Below are positions 1 to 9,622 of a stretch of DNA of 64,000 nucleotides, in pieces (within the stretch, counting starts at the first letter, position 1; each line of letters begins with the position of its first letter). The notes beneath the pieces are model-generated. The model made no database searches. It was not told the origin of the DNA and saw only the letters and a list, made by a program, of their open reading frames with translations. This DNA is from Aliirhizobium smilacinae (GTDB lineage Bacteria; Pseudomonadota; Alphaproteobacteria; Rhizobiales; Rhizobiaceae), in assembly GCF_006335145.1 (NCBI RefSeq), contig NZ_VDMN01000002.1, positions 1 to 64,000 of the forward strand. The letters are read 5' to 3'. The translations under genes and the position numbers were made by a program.

Positions 1-281
1 CGCCGCCGCCCTCGTCAGTGACCGGGTTATAGTCCCACTCACCCAAAAACGTCAACAGGCCAAATTCATAAAACTACAAAAATCTCGCAAGTGATTGTAT
101 TTAAATGATTTATTTGAATTCCGCGGCTATATCGGCGTTGTTTTACGCAGATTGCAAACAGACAAAATCCAGACTCGTCACCGACCCAAACATAGCCGGC
201 AATATTGCTTGAAGAAGGCGTTCGTGCCCGAGCCAGTCTGGATGAAACCAACCGTCGAACTAGGACAAAATCGGCAAGCAA

Positions 282-357
282 TGGCTGGAATGGCAGGGCT
301 CGAACCTGCGACCGGGCGATTAACAGTCGCCTGCTCTACCAACTGAGCTACATTCCA
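282..357 (-). tRNA. tRNA-Asn (anticodon GTT)
   Basis: Read on the minus strand this 76-nt segment forms a full cloverleaf. The 7-bp acceptor stem pairs TGGAATG with CATTCCA, the D arm is AGCTCAGTTGGTAGAGC, the anticodon loop CTGTTAA carries GTT, and the T arm has the GGTTCGAGCCC core. It ends with discriminator G and an encoded CCA at the low-coordinate end. It reads asparagine codons. Confidence 0.96.
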
Positions 358-393
358 ATACGCTCTCGCGCGAGCGCGGACGTTGGGATGCGC

Positions 394-422
394 TATCTAC
401 ATGCGCATCATCTGACTATCAA
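394..422 (-). promoter_or_regulatory. Possible promoter of tRNA-Asn
   Basis: On the minus strand a TTGATA hexamer (422-417) is followed after 17 bases by TAGATA (399-394), about 37 bp before the mature tRNA 5' end. Spacing fits a sigma-70 promoter, but the -10 element is only a partial match, so this is an inference. Confidence 0.35.
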
Positions 423-618
423 GCTTCAATTTTTCTGCTCGTTGCGTGCTGTGATCGCGCAGCCCGAGTTCAAGGCCGCCGCATAAGCCGACTATCGGCT
501 CAGTGCATAATTTGGCGTCAAGCTGAACGACGAGACGGTGACTTTCGAGGTAAAACGGGTCACCTAATGACAACGAGAGGCGCAACAGAAGATTGCTATC
601 AGTGCGACCAAACCGGTC

Positions 619-647
619 TGGACAAACAGATGGCTCCACTCTATAGG
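619..647 (+). promoter_or_regulatory. Promoter of tRNA-Lys
   Basis: TGGACA (619-624) and TATAGG (642-647) are separated by exactly 17 bases, 28 bp before the mature tRNA. The bases after the -10 element are GC-rich (GCCCC). Such a discriminator is common at stable-RNA promoters under stringent control. Confidence 0.5.
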
Positions 648-675
648 GCCCCTATCGCTGCATAGATGGTGGTGC

Positions 676-751
<76 letters not shown>

Positions 752-1212
752 ATATCAATCTTCTTCCGTCGGGGGGCTCAGCACCATAGGCCTGAGACCA
801 GAAGTTTAATCCAGAATGGATTCTTCCGACTTGTCAGAGACATTATGTGTTCCTGATGGGATTAAAACCAACGCCCTGGCGATTTAACGCACCGTTATCA
901 CTGCCCTAGATTTAGCACTTCTATCCGGCAGCCTCGAAGGCGGCTTGTGTCTCGAGTTGCTACGGCAAGGCTATTCGCCGCTGCTGTAGCTGCAATATAT
1001 ATCCATCTGCCTTCGCGATTGCTGTTCCAGACGCTCGTGCGCGTGCCTTATTCCATAGCGATCTCTCGCGAGCGTCTCCTTAGCATCGATGGCCGCCATT
1101 CCTCCTGCTTTGCCTGCCGATACTCACTTTGTGCAGCAATCATGTCGCGTCCCGCTTCACGCTTAAATACCTGAGGTTCATCAGCGAACCCGCATCCACA
1201 AATACGCAGGCA
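752..1212. other. Intergenic region, no gene seen
   Basis: This stretch between tRNA-Lys and the GntR promoter holds only short, unsupported open frames. The one at 947-1174 has no recognisable domain and no ribosome binding site. Confidence 0.55.
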
Positions 1213-1241
1213 TTGACAGATATCCTACAAGAGGATATCTA
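1213..1241 (+). promoter_or_regulatory. GntR-gene promoter overlapping a perfect inverted-repeat operator
   Basis: A consensus -35 TTGACA (1213-1218) and a -10 TATCTA (1236-1241) are 17 bases apart. Between and over them lies a perfect inverted repeat: AGATATCCT (1218-1226), spacer ACAAG, AGGATATCT (1232-1240). A protein bound here would block RNA polymerase. FCD-type GntR repressors commonly bind such palindromes, so autoregulation by the gene starting at 1278 is the simplest reading. Confidence 0.7.
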
Positions 1242-1277
1242 TTGATCCGGTAATGGCACCGACATCGGATTGGCAGT

Positions 1278-1982
1278 ATGTCTCTGAAGTCCATCAAGCC
1301 GCTGACACGCGCACCTCTCCTCCACGTTTCCGTGCAGGAAAGCCTGCGTAACTTCATCAGCGATAACGGCCTGATACCCGGAACGATGCTTCCGGCAGAA
1401 TCGGATTTGGCCAATCAGCTTGGCGTAAGCCGGAATTCTTTGCGCGAAGGCATAAAGGCGCTGGAATCGCTCGGGGTGCTGGAGGCTCGTCGTGGCGTTG
1501 GAATTTTCGTGAAGGCGTTTTCCTTCGAGCCATTGCTGGACAATCTGGCCTATGGCCTCGGTGGTGCGCTACGCCAAGTCGAGGAATTGATCGAAATCCG
1601 CCGCGTTCTTGAAGCAGGCATGATCGGCAGGACGCTGGCGATGATCAGCGACCACGACATTGCGGAACTGCGCGACACCGTCAATCGGATGGGAGCCCAT
1701 GCCAAACGCGGCGAATCCTTTGCCGACGAGGACCAGCGGTTTCACACCTTGCTGTTCCGTTGCCAGAACAATGAGACCTTCACCCGGCTCATCGATATCT
1801 TTTGGCTCGCCTTTTACAAGGCATCCGATTTCGTCAATCTCGATAATGCCGACCCTGTCGCAACCTGGAAGGATCACGCTGCCATCGTTGATGCCGTCGA
1901 GAAGAAGGACCTGGTCGAGGTAAAAAAACGCCTGGACCATCACTACGAGGGAATTTCACGGGTTATCGCCGCAAACAAATAG
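1278..1982 (+). CDS. FadR/FCD-family GntR transcriptional regulator
   Basis: The 234-aa protein has an N-terminal GntR winged helix (about residues 15-80, with the LPAESDLANQLGVSRNSLREG recognition region) and a C-terminal all-helical FCD ligand domain (about 90-230). The FCD domain has the family's spaced Asp/His metal- or effector-binding positions (FHTLLF, DHAAIVDAV, DHHYEG). It lies 29 bp upstream of an ABC importer on the same strand, so it probably senses that importer's substrate or a metabolite of it. Its own promoter carries a perfect palindrome at 1218-1240. Confidence 0.9.
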   Translation: MSLKSIKPLTRAPLLHVSVQESLRNFISDNGLIPGTMLPAESDLANQLGVSRNSLREGIKALESLGVLEARRGVGIFVKAFSFEPLLDNLAYGLGGALRQVEELIEIRRVLEAGMIGRTLAMISDHDIAELRDTVNRMGAHAKRGESFADEDQRFHTLLFRCQNNETFTRLIDIFWLAFYKASDFVNLDNADPVATWKDHAAIVDAVEKKDLVEVKKRLDHHYEGISRVIAANK

Positions 1983-2011
1983 CAAGCTAGGTTCAATGTG
2001 GGAGGAGCACA

Positions 2012-3598
2012 ATGAAACGAGTGTCCAGACTGACATATGCCGCCGCGCTGGCCGCCATGATGGCGACAAGCGCATTGCCAGCCTTCGTCGTACCGGCTCA
2101 GGCTGCGACACTGTCCGGAGGGTTCGACGTCGGCCCCGGTGGTTTTCAGGGCAATTTCAATCCGCTTGCCGCGACCAGCGGCTTCACCTGGCTAAGCGTC
2201 TATTACGAACCGCTCGTCACCTATGACGAAAAACTGCAGAAGGTTGTCGGCCTGCTCGCTTCGTCCTACGAGGTCAGCGACGATCAGCAGACCTATACGT
2301 TCAAGCTGGCCGATGCGAAATGGCACGACGGCAAACCGTTTACCGCCAAGGACGCCAGCTTCACCCTTGAGCTGGCCAAGAACGCCAAGACCGGTTCAGT
2401 TCTCGCCGCGCGCCTGACGGCAATATCCTCGGTGGAAGCCACCGATGACAAGACGCTGGTCATCAAACTTTCGGCGCCCTCGGCAAGTCTGCTGGACACC
2501 TTGACCAAGGTCATGATGTTGCCGGAACATGCCTTGACGCAGATCCCGGCGGACCAGCTCGCCAAGAACAGCTGGTGGTCGGCCGCACCGGTCGGCACCG
2601 GTCCGTTCAAGTTCGGCAGATACGTCACCGACCAGTATGTCGAGCTGACCGCCAATACCGATTACCGCGGCGGCAAGCCGGCACTTGAGAAGGTCATCAA
2701 CCGCTATTTCGCCAACCCAGCTGCTGCGATCGCCGCGCTCCGTGCGGGAGAAATCCAATTCACCTATGTGGATTCGAACGACCTCAACACATTCCGCGAC
2801 AACAAGGATTTCCGCATTATCGAAGGCAATTCCTTCGTGGTCAACTATCTCGGCTTCAACCACGATTCGTCGATCTGGAAGGATTTGCGGGTCCGGCAGG
2901 CGGTGATGTATGCGATCAACCGCGATGCGATCATCCAGAGCCTCTATGGCGGAGCAGCCAAGCCGGCGAACTGCGGTTATGTGGCCGATCAGGTAGTGCC
3001 GCAGGATATCGAGGCCTATGCCTACGATCCCGAAAAGGCAAAAAAACTGCTGGAAGAGGCAGGATGGGACAAGATCAACGGCAACAAGCCGATCACGCTC
3101 CTGACTTATTATACGACACCGCTGGCCGCCAATGTCATGGCTGCCGTTCAGGCGATGCTGGCACAGGTCGGCATCAACGTCACGCCGCGTGCCGTCGATA
3201 CCCCGACCTATAACAGCATCGTGCTCAACCCGACGCCGGATGTCGCCCAATTCCAGATGGTTTATGCCGGCCTTCAGAATGGTCCCGATCCGAGCAGCAT
3301 CAATGTCGGCCTTAACGAAAAGCAGATCCCGCCGGCCGGCCCGAACGTGGTGCGTGCCCGAATGCCGGAACTGACCAAGGCACTGGATACGGCGCTTGGA
3401 GAAACCGACGCCACCAAGCGCGACGCCCGATATCAGGACGTCTGCAAGGTGATGAATGCGGAATTGCCCTGGGGCACGCTCTGGGTCGCAAACCGCTATG
3501 GCGTGGCATCTGCCAAGCTGAAGGACTTTGTCTGGACGCCCGCGCCGGGCGGTGGCCCTTACCAGGCGCATCCGGAAAAATGGTCGATCGCCGATTAG
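2012..3598 (+). CDS. ABC transporter family-5 substrate-binding protein
   Basis: The 528-aa exported protein has a Sec signal peptide (about 1-32, ending AQA) and the SBP_bac_5 fold of dipeptide, oligopeptide and nickel binding proteins. Typical segments are the [11 protein letters not shown] motif near residue 105 and [16 protein letters not shown] near 297. A strong GGAGGAG site precedes the ATG. It delivers substrate to the permeases at 3666 and 4629. The real ligand is unknown: the flanking DapA/NanA-type lyases suggest a 2-keto-acid-derived sugar acid or a hydroxyproline- or opine-like compound rather than ordinary peptides. Confidence 0.92.
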   Translation: MKRVSRLTYAAALAAMMATSALPAFVVPAQAATLSGGFDVGPGGFQGNFNPLAATSGFTWLSVYYEPLVTYDEKLQKVVGLLASSYEVSDDQQTYTFKLADAKWHDGKPFTAKDASFTLELAKNAKTGSVLAARLTAISSVEATDDKTLVIKLSAPSASLLDTLTKVMMLPEHALTQIPADQLAKNSWWSAAPVGTGPFKFGRYVTDQYVELTANTDYRGGKPALEKVINRYFANPAAAIAALRAGEIQFTYVDSNDLNTFRDNKDFRIIEGNSFVVNYLGFNHDSSIWKDLRVRQAVMYAINRDAIIQSLYGGAAKPANCGYVADQVVPQDIEAYAYDPEKAKKLLEEAGWDKINGNKPITLLTYYTTPLAANVMAAVQAMLAQVGINVTPRAVDTPTYNSIVLNPTPDVAQFQMVYAGLQNGPDPSSINVGLNEKQIPPAGPNVVRARMPELTKALDTALGETDATKRDARYQDVCKVMNAELPWGTLWVANRYGVASAKLKDFVWTPAPGGGPYQAHPEKWSIAD

Positions 3599-3622
3599 GG
3601 CGGCACCGCTCCTGAGAAACAA

Positions 3623-3650
3623 AGGGTGGCCGGCCTTGGCCCGCCACCCT
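3623..3650 (+). other. Intercistronic hairpin after the binding-protein gene
   Basis: AGGGTGGC (3623-3630) pairs perfectly with GCCACCCT (3643-3650), and inside the loop GGCC-TT-GGCC pairs again. There is no T-run after it. A strong hairpin just after a binding-protein gene commonly protects the upstream transcript end and gives more binding protein than permease. Confidence 0.55.
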
Positions 3651-3665
3651 CACAGGAACACATCC

Positions 3666-4625
3666 ATGCTGAAATACAGTCTTCGGCGCCTGCTGATCGG
3701 CGCAGGCATGCTGCTTGCCTTGAGCATGCTGATCTTCGTGATGCTGCGCCTTACCCCCGGCGATCCGATCGACGCGTATATCGATCCCAATGTGCCGATG
3801 TCGCCATCAGACCTCGTGGAACTGCGCGCAACGCTCGGTCTCGACCAGCCATTGCCGGTGCAATACCTCGCCTGGCTGCAGCAGGCGCTAACCGGCAATC
3901 TCGGTTATTCGATCCAGCGGCCCGATCAGGCCGTCCTCGGGCTGGTGGTCTCGCGGGTCGGACCGACGGTTCTGCTGATGGGAACGGCGATCGTCATCGC
4001 CATCATTGCCGGAATCGCAACCGGCATCGTCAGCGCCGTGCGCCGGAATTCTCTGGCAGACATATCCTTCTCCGTGCTTGCCGTCACCGGCATTTCCAGC
4101 CCGCCATTCCTGAGCGGCCTGGTCGGGCTCTATCTCTTTTCCGTCTATTTCAACTGGATGCCCTCGGGCGGCATGCTGACGCCCGGCCGCGAGTTCTCGC
4201 TTCTCGACCTCATCCATCACCTGATCCTGCCCGCCTCACTGCTGGCGCTTGCCCAGACGGCGCTGATCATGCGCTATATGCGAGGCTCAATGCTGGAAGT
4301 CCTCAATCTGGATTACGTGCGTACCGCACGCGCCAAGGGTGTTTCGGAATTCTGGGTGATCACCAAACATGCGCTGCGCAACGCGCTGTTACCGGTCATT
4401 ACGCTGATCGGCTCAACCATCGGCCTTGCCATCGGCGGCGCGATCTTCATCGAAAGCGTGTTCAACTGGCCCGGCATGGGATTGCTGATGGTGACAGCCG
4501 TCGAAAACCGCGACTACCCAGTCATCATGGGCTCGACGCTGGTCATCGGAGCCTGCGTGATCGTGGTCAACCTTATGACCGATCTTGCCTATGCGGCGGT
4601 CGATCCCCGGATCAAGGTGGGCTGA
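3666..4625 (+). CDS. Peptide/nickel-type ABC transporter permease 1 (DppB-like)
   Basis: The 319-aa inner-membrane protein begins [16 protein letters not shown] with the first membrane helix. It then has the DppB/OppB N-terminal periplasmic stretch ([14 protein letters not shown]), five more predicted helices, and the ATPase-contacting EAA loop ([23 protein letters not shown], near 220-245). The open frame extends upstream to 3528, but that extension overlaps the preceding gene and hairpin. The ATG at 3666, preceded by CACAGGAACA, matches the family start. Confidence 0.92.
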   Translation: MLKYSLRRLLIGAGMLLALSMLIFVMLRLTPGDPIDAYIDPNVPMSPSDLVELRATLGLDQPLPVQYLAWLQQALTGNLGYSIQRPDQAVLGLVVSRVGPTVLLMGTAIVIAIIAGIATGIVSAVRRNSLADISFSVLAVTGISSPPFLSGLVGLYLFSVYFNWMPSGGMLTPGREFSLLDLIHHLILPASLLALAQTALIMRYMRGSMLEVLNLDYVRTARAKGVSEFWVITKHALRNALLPVITLIGSTIGLAIGGAIFIESVFNWPGMGLLMVTAVENRDYPVIMGSTLVIGACVIVVNLMTDLAYAAVDPRIKVG

Positions 4626-4628
4626 GCG

Positions 4629-5504
4629 ATGCTGGCACGCACCTCAACAAGCAGTCCCGGCCCCCTAGCTCGTGCTTTCGAGCGTTTCCGGCTCAACCAT
4701 GCAGCGATCTGTGGCGTGGCGATCATCGTCCCGATGTTCTTGGCGATCCTCACCTATCCGTTGTGGTGGGGTTTCAAACCCAACGATATCGACCTGCTCG
4801 CCATGAATGCGGGACCGAGTGCAAAACACTGGTTCGGCACGGACGGTGTCGGCCGCGACATCTTTGCTCGCGTCATGGATGGCGGGCGGATCTCGCTCCT
4901 TGTGGCGCTGACCTCGACAATCATTTCCGCCATCATCGGCTTCCTCGTCGGAGCGATGTCGGCGCTGGCCGGACGCTGGGCGGATGCCGTCACGATGCGG
5001 TTCGTCGATCTGGTGATGACACTGCCACCGGTAATCTTTCTGCTGGTGCTCGCCTCCATCGCCGGCACCGGCATCTGGCCGACAGTGTTCGTCATCTCGC
5101 TGTTGTCCTGGCCCCTATTGGCGCGAATGGTGCGCTCGCGGCTCCTCGAATTGCGCGAGCGTGACTTCGTGATGGCGGCAAGAGGCATGGGTGCAGGGCT
5201 CCCGCATCTTCTCTTCCGCCACGGTCTGCCGAATTCGATCGATATTCTCGTCGTCTTCGCGACCCTGCAGATCGCCAATGCAATCCTTCTCGAGGCGGGG
5301 CTGTCCTTCCTCGGGCTCGGCATCGCCCCTCCGGCTGCGAGCTGGGGCAACATGCTGAACGCCGCACGCTCCACCGCTGTTCTCGAACAATATCCCTGGC
5401 AATGGCTGTTTCCCGGCGGTGCGCTCGTCACTGCAGTCCTTGCCATCAACTTCATTGGCGATGGTCTTCGCGATGCCTTCGACCCTCGCGCCGAACTAAA
5501 CTGA
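4629..5504 (+). CDS. Peptide/nickel-type ABC transporter permease 2 (DppC-like)
   Basis: The 291-aa permease has an N-terminal DppC/OppC-type transmembrane and linker segment ([14 protein letters not shown], then [16 protein letters not shown] near residue 75). Its BPD_transp_1 domain has an EAA-type loop near 180 ([20 protein letters not shown]) and an [18 protein letters not shown] segment near the end, both standard for the family. It starts 3 bp after the previous stop and would form the heterodimeric channel with the 3666 product. Confidence 0.92.
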   Translation: MLARTSTSSPGPLARAFERFRLNHAAICGVAIIVPMFLAILTYPLWWGFKPNDIDLLAMNAGPSAKHWFGTDGVGRDIFARVMDGGRISLLVALTSTIISAIIGFLVGAMSALAGRWADAVTMRFVDLVMTLPPVIFLLVLASIAGTGIWPTVFVISLLSWPLLARMVRSRLLELRERDFVMAARGMGAGLPHLLFRHGLPNSIDILVVFATLQIANAILLEAGLSFLGLGIAPPAASWGNMLNAARSTAVLEQYPWQWLFPGGALVTAVLAINFIGDGLRDAFDPRAELN

Positions 5505-5523
5505 CGATCGAAAGAAAGTGAAC

Positions 5524-6441
5524 ATGAGCAAATTCAAGGGTGTCGTTCCTCCAGTCGTAACTCCGCTCAATGCGGATTTCACCGTCGACTATCCGTCCTA
5601 CACGCGGGTGCTCGAAAATCTGATCGATGCCGGATGTCACGGTCTTTTCGTGCTCGGCTCGACCAGCGAAGTGGTGTTCCATGACGCAAAGACGCGACAG
5701 GAAATCATCGAACATTCGGCAAAGGTCATCAATGGCCGCGTACCGCTGATCGTCGGCGTCATCGACGCAACGACCGATCTGGTCATCAACCATGCAAGGA
5801 TCGCCAAGGCAGCCGGCGCCGATGCGGTCGTCGTGACGGCCCCTTATTATACTGTTACCAGTCAGCCGGAAATTCTCGACCATTTCCGCTTCATCCGCGA
5901 TGCCGTCGATGTGCCGTTGATCGCCTACGACATCCCGGTCTGCGTCCACGTCAAGCTGCAGCGCCAGACGAGCGTGACGCTCGCACGCGAAGGCACGATT
6001 ATCGGCATCAAGGATTCCAGCGGCGACGACGGCAACTTCCGCTATGTGCTGCTCGATCTCGCCGACAGACCCGACGTCTTCCTGATGACCGGATCCGAGA
6101 TCGTCGTCGACAACGCGCTTCTGATGGGCGCGCATGGTGTCGTGCCAGGCATCGCCAATGTCGATCCGCACGGTTATGTCCGGCTCTGGGATGCCGCCCA
6201 GCGCGGTGACTGGGCCGCCGCCCGCAAGGAACAGGAGCGCCTCTGCCGGCTGTTCGAAATCGTCTGGGTCGGCGCGGGTCGCGTCAGCGGCGGCGCGTCC
6301 GGAATCGGTGCGTTCAAGGCGGCGATGAAGAGCCTCGGCATCATCGACACCGCGCTGATGCCTCGCCCGCGTGCCGCCCTCAATGACGCCGAGACGGCAA
6401 GGATCGACGAGATCCTGCGCTCAACCGGGCTTCTTTCCTGA
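5524..6441 (+). CDS. DapA/NanA-family class I aldolase or lyase
   Basis: The 305-aa protein is a TIM-barrel member of the dihydrodipicolinate synthase/N-acetylneuraminate lyase family. Counting from the ATG at 5524, visible catalytic positions are GSTSE (45-49), which replaces the usual GTTGE carboxylate-binding motif, Tyr135 in AYDIP, and the Schiff-base lysine Lys163 in GIKDSSGDDG. The ATG is preferred over the GTG at 5518 because AAGAAAG is correctly spaced from it. Its place inside an importer operon favours a catabolic lyase yielding pyruvate or a 2-oxo acid over lysine biosynthesis. Exact substrate is not recognisable. Confidence 0.85.
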   Translation: MSKFKGVVPPVVTPLNADFTVDYPSYTRVLENLIDAGCHGLFVLGSTSEVVFHDAKTRQEIIEHSAKVINGRVPLIVGVIDATTDLVINHARIAKAAGADAVVVTAPYYTVTSQPEILDHFRFIRDAVDVPLIAYDIPVCVHVKLQRQTSVTLAREGTIIGIKDSSGDDGNFRYVLLDLADRPDVFLMTGSEIVVDNALLMGAHGVVPGIANVDPHGYVRLWDAAQRGDWAAARKEQERLCRLFEIVWVGAGRVSGGASGIGAFKAAMKSLGIIDTALMPRPRAALNDAETARIDEILRSTGLLS

Positions 6442-6449
6442 GGTAAGCC

Positions 6450-7466
6450 ATGCAACAGGCCGCTGAAACCATACTCGACGTTAAGGGATTGCGGACCGTC
6501 TTCCGCGTTCGCGCCGGCGAAGTGACGGCGGTCAACGGCATCGATCTATCCGTCGCAGCCGGCGAAACATTGGCACTTGTCGGAGAGTCAGGCTCCGGCA
6601 AGTCGGTCACCAGTCTCTCGGTGATGCGTCTGCTCACCCGCAAGATCGGCGCCATCGCGGCCGGCAGCGTCCACCTGAAACGCAAGGACGGCAAGGTCCG
6701 AGACCTCGTCTCGCTCAGCGAACAGGAAATGCGCTCCATTCGCGGTGATGATATCGGCATGATTTTTCAGGAGCCGATGTCCAGCCTCAATCCTGTTTAC
6801 ACGATCGGTGACCAGATTTCGGAGCCGATCCGCATCCATCGCGGGGCGGACCGTAAAAGCGCGATGGATGCGGCCATTTCACTTCTCGACCAAGTCGGCA
6901 TCCCGGATGCCGCGCGACGCGTCAAACAATATCCGCACGAACTTTCCGGCGGCATGCGCCAGCGCGCGACCATCGCCATGGCGCTTGCCTGTGACCCGAC
7001 GCTGCTGATCGCAGATGAACCGACCACCGCGCTCGATGTCACAATCCAGGCGCAGATTCTCGATCTCTTGCAGAAGCTCCAGCGGGAGCGCGGGATGGCC
7101 ATGTTGTTCGTCACTCACAATCTCGGCGTCGTCGCGGAAATCGCCCACCGGGTGGCAGTGATGTATGCCGGGCGAATCGTCGAGACGGGACCGGTGGTGG
7201 ACGTATTCCGCAACCCCAAACATCCCTACACGATGGGACTGCTTGCCTCGATGCCGAAGCTCGGCGATGCGACGCGCATGAAGCAGGCAGGCGAAAAGCT
7301 TGCAGCGATTCCGGGCATGGTGCCGAGCCTGATGAACATGCCGGCCGGTTGCGCCTTCGAACCACGCTGCAAATTCGCGACAGAGGACTGTCGCAAGGCG
7401 GTGCCCCCGCTCTTCGATGTCAGTCCCCACCATAAAAGCCGCTGCATCCACTGGCAGGAGGTCTAG
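6450..7466 (+). CDS. Peptide-type ABC transporter ATP-binding protein (DppD/OppD-like)
   Basis: The 338-aa ATPase has Walker A GESGSGKS (about 47-54), Q-loop in [12 protein letters not shown], signature LSGGMRQR, Walker B LLIADEPT and switch His in VTHNLGV. The C-terminal oligopeptide-type extension has clustered cysteines ([16 protein letters not shown]), which in related proteins can hold an Fe-S cluster. It abuts the next ATPase gene directly, as in dpp/opp operons. Confidence 0.93.
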   Translation: MQQAAETILDVKGLRTVFRVRAGEVTAVNGIDLSVAAGETLALVGESGSGKSVTSLSVMRLLTRKIGAIAAGSVHLKRKDGKVRDLVSLSEQEMRSIRGDDIGMIFQEPMSSLNPVYTIGDQISEPIRIHRGADRKSAMDAAISLLDQVGIPDAARRVKQYPHELSGGMRQRATIAMALACDPTLLIADEPTTALDVTIQAQILDLLQKLQRERGMAMLFVTHNLGVVAEIAHRVAVMYAGRIVETGPVVDVFRNPKHPYTMGLLASMPKLGDATRMKQAGEKLAAIPGMVPSLMNMPAGCAFEPRCKFATEDCRKAVPPLFDVSPHHKSRCIHWQEV

Positions 7467-8432
7467 ATGAGCGCACCCCTTCTTGAAGTCCGCGATCTGG
7501 CAAAACAATACACGACCCGCGGCTCGACGCTGACGATCCTGCAGAATATTTCCTTCGACATCGGCAAGGGCGAGGTCGTCGGCCTTGTCGGCGAATCCGG
7601 GAGCGGCAAGACCACGATCGGCCGCTCCGTTCTGCGGCTGATCGAGCCATCGGCAGGCAGCGTCCGTTTTGACGGCACGGAGCTGACGGAGCTATCGGCC
7701 TCGCAAATGCGGCGCGCACGTCCGCGGATGCAGTATATTTTCCAGGACCCGTTCGCCAGCCTTTCCCCCCGCATGACGATCGGCGAAATACTGACCGAGG
7801 GTTTGAAAATCCAGGGAACCGGCAACTCGAAAGAGCGGCTGGATCGCGCCCGCAAGGCGCTCGAACAGGTCGATCTGCCCGCGGATGCCGTCAACAGATA
7901 TGCCCACGAGTTTTCTGGAGGGCAGCGGCAGAGGATCGGCATCGCAAGGGCGCTGACGCTTCAACCGGAATTCATCGTTGCAGACGAGCCTGTTTCGGCA
8001 CTCGACGTCTCGATCCAGGCGCAGGTGATCAATCTTCTGCGCGATCTGCAGCAGCGGCTCGGACTGACCATGCTGTTCATCAGCCATGATCTGGCGGTGG
8101 TGGAATATATCTGCGACCGGGTGATCGTGCTCTATCTCGGCCGCGTCATGGAGATCGCGCCAAGCGCAGAGCTTTATGCCGATCCCCATCACCCCTACAC
8201 ACGGGCGCTACTGTCGGCGATCCCCTCGCCCGATCCCGATGCCCATCGCAACCGGCAGATCCTGAAGGGCGACATACCTAGCCCCGCCAACCCACCAAGC
8301 GGCTGCGTTTTCCGGACGCGATGTCCGAAGGCCATTTCAAGATGCGCGGAAGTCGTTCCGGAACTGAGGGAAACGGCACCGGGACGTTTCAAAGCCTGCA
8401 TTCGCGACGACTTGAACGGGAGCGTTTCATGA
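7467..8432 (+). CDS. Peptide-type ABC transporter ATP-binding protein (DppF/OppF-like)
   Basis: The 321-aa ATPase has Walker A GESGSGKTT (about 46-54), signature FSGGQRQR, Walker B FIVADEPVSALD, switch His ISHDLAV and a C-terminal Cys-rich extension (SGCVFRTRCPKAISRC). It starts on the base after the previous stop and its TGA overlaps the ATG of the next gene. It pairs with the 6450 product to drive the 3666/4629 permeases. Confidence 0.93.
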   Translation: MSAPLLEVRDLAKQYTTRGSTLTILQNISFDIGKGEVVGLVGESGSGKTTIGRSVLRLIEPSAGSVRFDGTELTELSASQMRRARPRMQYIFQDPFASLSPRMTIGEILTEGLKIQGTGNSKERLDRARKALEQVDLPADAVNRYAHEFSGGQRQRIGIARALTLQPEFIVADEPVSALDVSIQAQVINLLRDLQQRLGLTMLFISHDLAVVEYICDRVIVLYLGRVMEIAPSAELYADPHHPYTRALLSAIPSPDPDAHRNRQILKGDIPSPANPPSGCVFRTRCPKAISRCAEVVPELRETAPGRFKACIRDDLNGSVS

Positions 8433-9373
8433 GCCGCCGCCATCCCATCGCCGGAAACTGGGCAAGCCTCCTGCTGCCGATCCGGAACGACGACAGCATC
8501 GACTTCGCCGCCCTTGAGGAAGAGATCGTGATTCTCATCGACGCGCGGGTGGATGGCATCTATTCGAACGGTACCGCCGGCGAGTTTCACAACCAGACGG
8601 AAGCGGAATACGACCGGATACAGGCCTTGCTGGCGAGCCGCTGCAGACAGGCCGGCATGCCATTCGTGATAGGCGCCTGCCAGCCGGATCCGCTGATCAT
8701 GCTCGAACGCTTGAAACGGGCCGTGCTACATCGACCGACAGCCTTCCAGGTCATTCTGCCTGACTGGTGGCCGCTGAGCAATTCCGAGGCAACCGACTTC
8801 CTGAAACGGGTGTCAACTGCTGCCGATGGCATCCCGCTGATCCTCTATAATCCGCCGCATGCCAAACGTATTCTCTCGCCAGCCGAGCTTCTGCAAGTAT
8901 GCGACCCCTGCCCTTCCGTCGTTGGCATCAAGCTGGCGGACGGCGACGACCATTGGTATGCCGAAGCGCGTAGCCACCTTGCCGCATTCGCTCTTTTCAT
9001 TCCCGGCCATCATCTGGCGACGGGTGTAAGACGTGGTGTGGCCGCAGGCGCCTTTTCCAATGTCGCCTGTCTCAGCCCCCATGGCGCTCAGGCGTGGACC
9101 GACTTGATGAAGACCGACATAGAAGCGGCTTTGGCCATAGAAGTCCGCATTGATACCTTTATGAGCAACCATGTCGTGCCGCTTCGTAACCAACAGGGAT
9201 ATTCCAATGCAGCTTTGGACAAGGCGCTTTGTGCTGCCGGCAATTGGGGACCGGTCAATGCACGGTTGCGTTGGCCATACAGGTCTATCAGGGACGAGCA
9301 GGTAGCACGACTTCGGACAATCGCTCAGACCTGCCTTCCCGAACTGTTTCCAGGCAATTTCCGTGGAGAATGA
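8429..9373 (+). CDS. Second DapA/NanA-family lyase of the importer operon
   Basis: The 314-aa TIM-barrel lyase starts at ATG 8429, overlapping the ATPase stop as ATGA. The longer open frame from 8321 lies inside the ATPase gene and is rejected. Catalytic positions are present: GTAGE (48-52), Tyr140 in ILYNPP and the Schiff-base Lys168 in VGIKLADGDD. It is clearly divergent from the lyase at 5524, so it is not a recent duplicate. Two lyases in one operon may act on stereoisomers or on successive intermediates. The substrate is unknown. Confidence 0.83.
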   Translation: MSRRHPIAGNWASLLLPIRNDDSIDFAALEEEIVILIDARVDGIYSNGTAGEFHNQTEAEYDRIQALLASRCRQAGMPFVIGACQPDPLIMLERLKRAVLHRPTAFQVILPDWWPLSNSEATDFLKRVSTAADGIPLILYNPPHAKRILSPAELLQVCDPCPSVVGIKLADGDDHWYAEARSHLAAFALFIPGHHLATGVRRGVAAGAFSNVACLSPHGAQAWTDLMKTDIEAALAIEVRIDTFMSNHVVPLRNQQGYSNAALDKALCAAGNWGPVNARLRWPYRSIRDEQVARLRTIAQTCLPELFPGNFRGE

Positions 9374-9428
9374 TTTCCGTCATAGATATGAGACCGCGCA
9401 GTTCGAAACGCAGAGAAACAGGTCCTAA

Positions 9429-9520
9429 GGTCTTGAAGGGACTCGAACCGGCGACCCATAATTTGTTGGATTATTTTCTCTGTGGCTCAACGGCTTACCA
9501 ACTTGTCGGGTTTTGAACTG
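9429..9520 (-). other. Decayed tRNA-like sequence
   Basis: On the minus strand the segment contains a T-loop-like GGTTCGAGTCC core (about 9440-9452), a GGGTCGC variable-region-like stretch and a D-arm-like GTTGGTAAGC. The T stem does not pair properly and I cannot fold an acceptor stem or a sensible anticodon arm. It may be a tRNA gene remnant of the kind left at integration sites. Confidence 0.3.
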
Positions 9521-9571
9521 CACTCCATCGTTCAACTTTTTACCCTTATTTATCCCGGCCCGGAAGAAGGT

Positions 9572-9622
9572 CGGTGCTAGTCCTCTTTCCAGAGGTGCTG
9601 ATGTGGATCGGCACCCATTTTT
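9572..9622 (+). promoter_or_regulatory. Terminator- or attenuator-like leader before an exported hydrolase gene
   Basis: GGTGCTGAT (9594-9602) pairs with ATCGGCACC (9607-9615) around a GTGG loop and is followed by ATTTTT (9617-9622), a classic intrinsic terminator shape. It stands only 15 bp before the ATG at 9638. An upstream hairpin CCTCT-TTCC-AGAGG (9582-9595) and a second GGTGC copy (9572-9576) compete for the same bases, so alternative folds are possible. It may simply end the lyase transcript or may attenuate the downstream gene. Confidence 0.45.

Larger units (their letters stand above)
358..675. other. Intergenic region between two tRNA genes
   Basis: I see no convincing gene in these 318 bases. 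Short open frames here lack ribosome binding sites and resemble no family I know. The stretch holds the two candidate tRNA promoters, which point away from each other. Confidence 0.6.

Noticed and set aside
397..639. Minus-strand open frame of 80 codons between the tRNA genes.
   Set aside because: No ribosome binding site, no family resemblance, and it covers the probable tRNA promoter region.
2396..3622. Long minus-strand open frame (408 codons) opposite the binding-protein gene.
   Set aside because: It is a mirror frame of a clear family-5 binding protein in GC-rich DNA; its translation has no recognisable domain.
3626..5164. 512-codon plus-strand frame across both permease genes.
   Set aside because: The translation is Arg- and His-rich with no domain, while the other frame encodes two textbook permeases with membrane helices.
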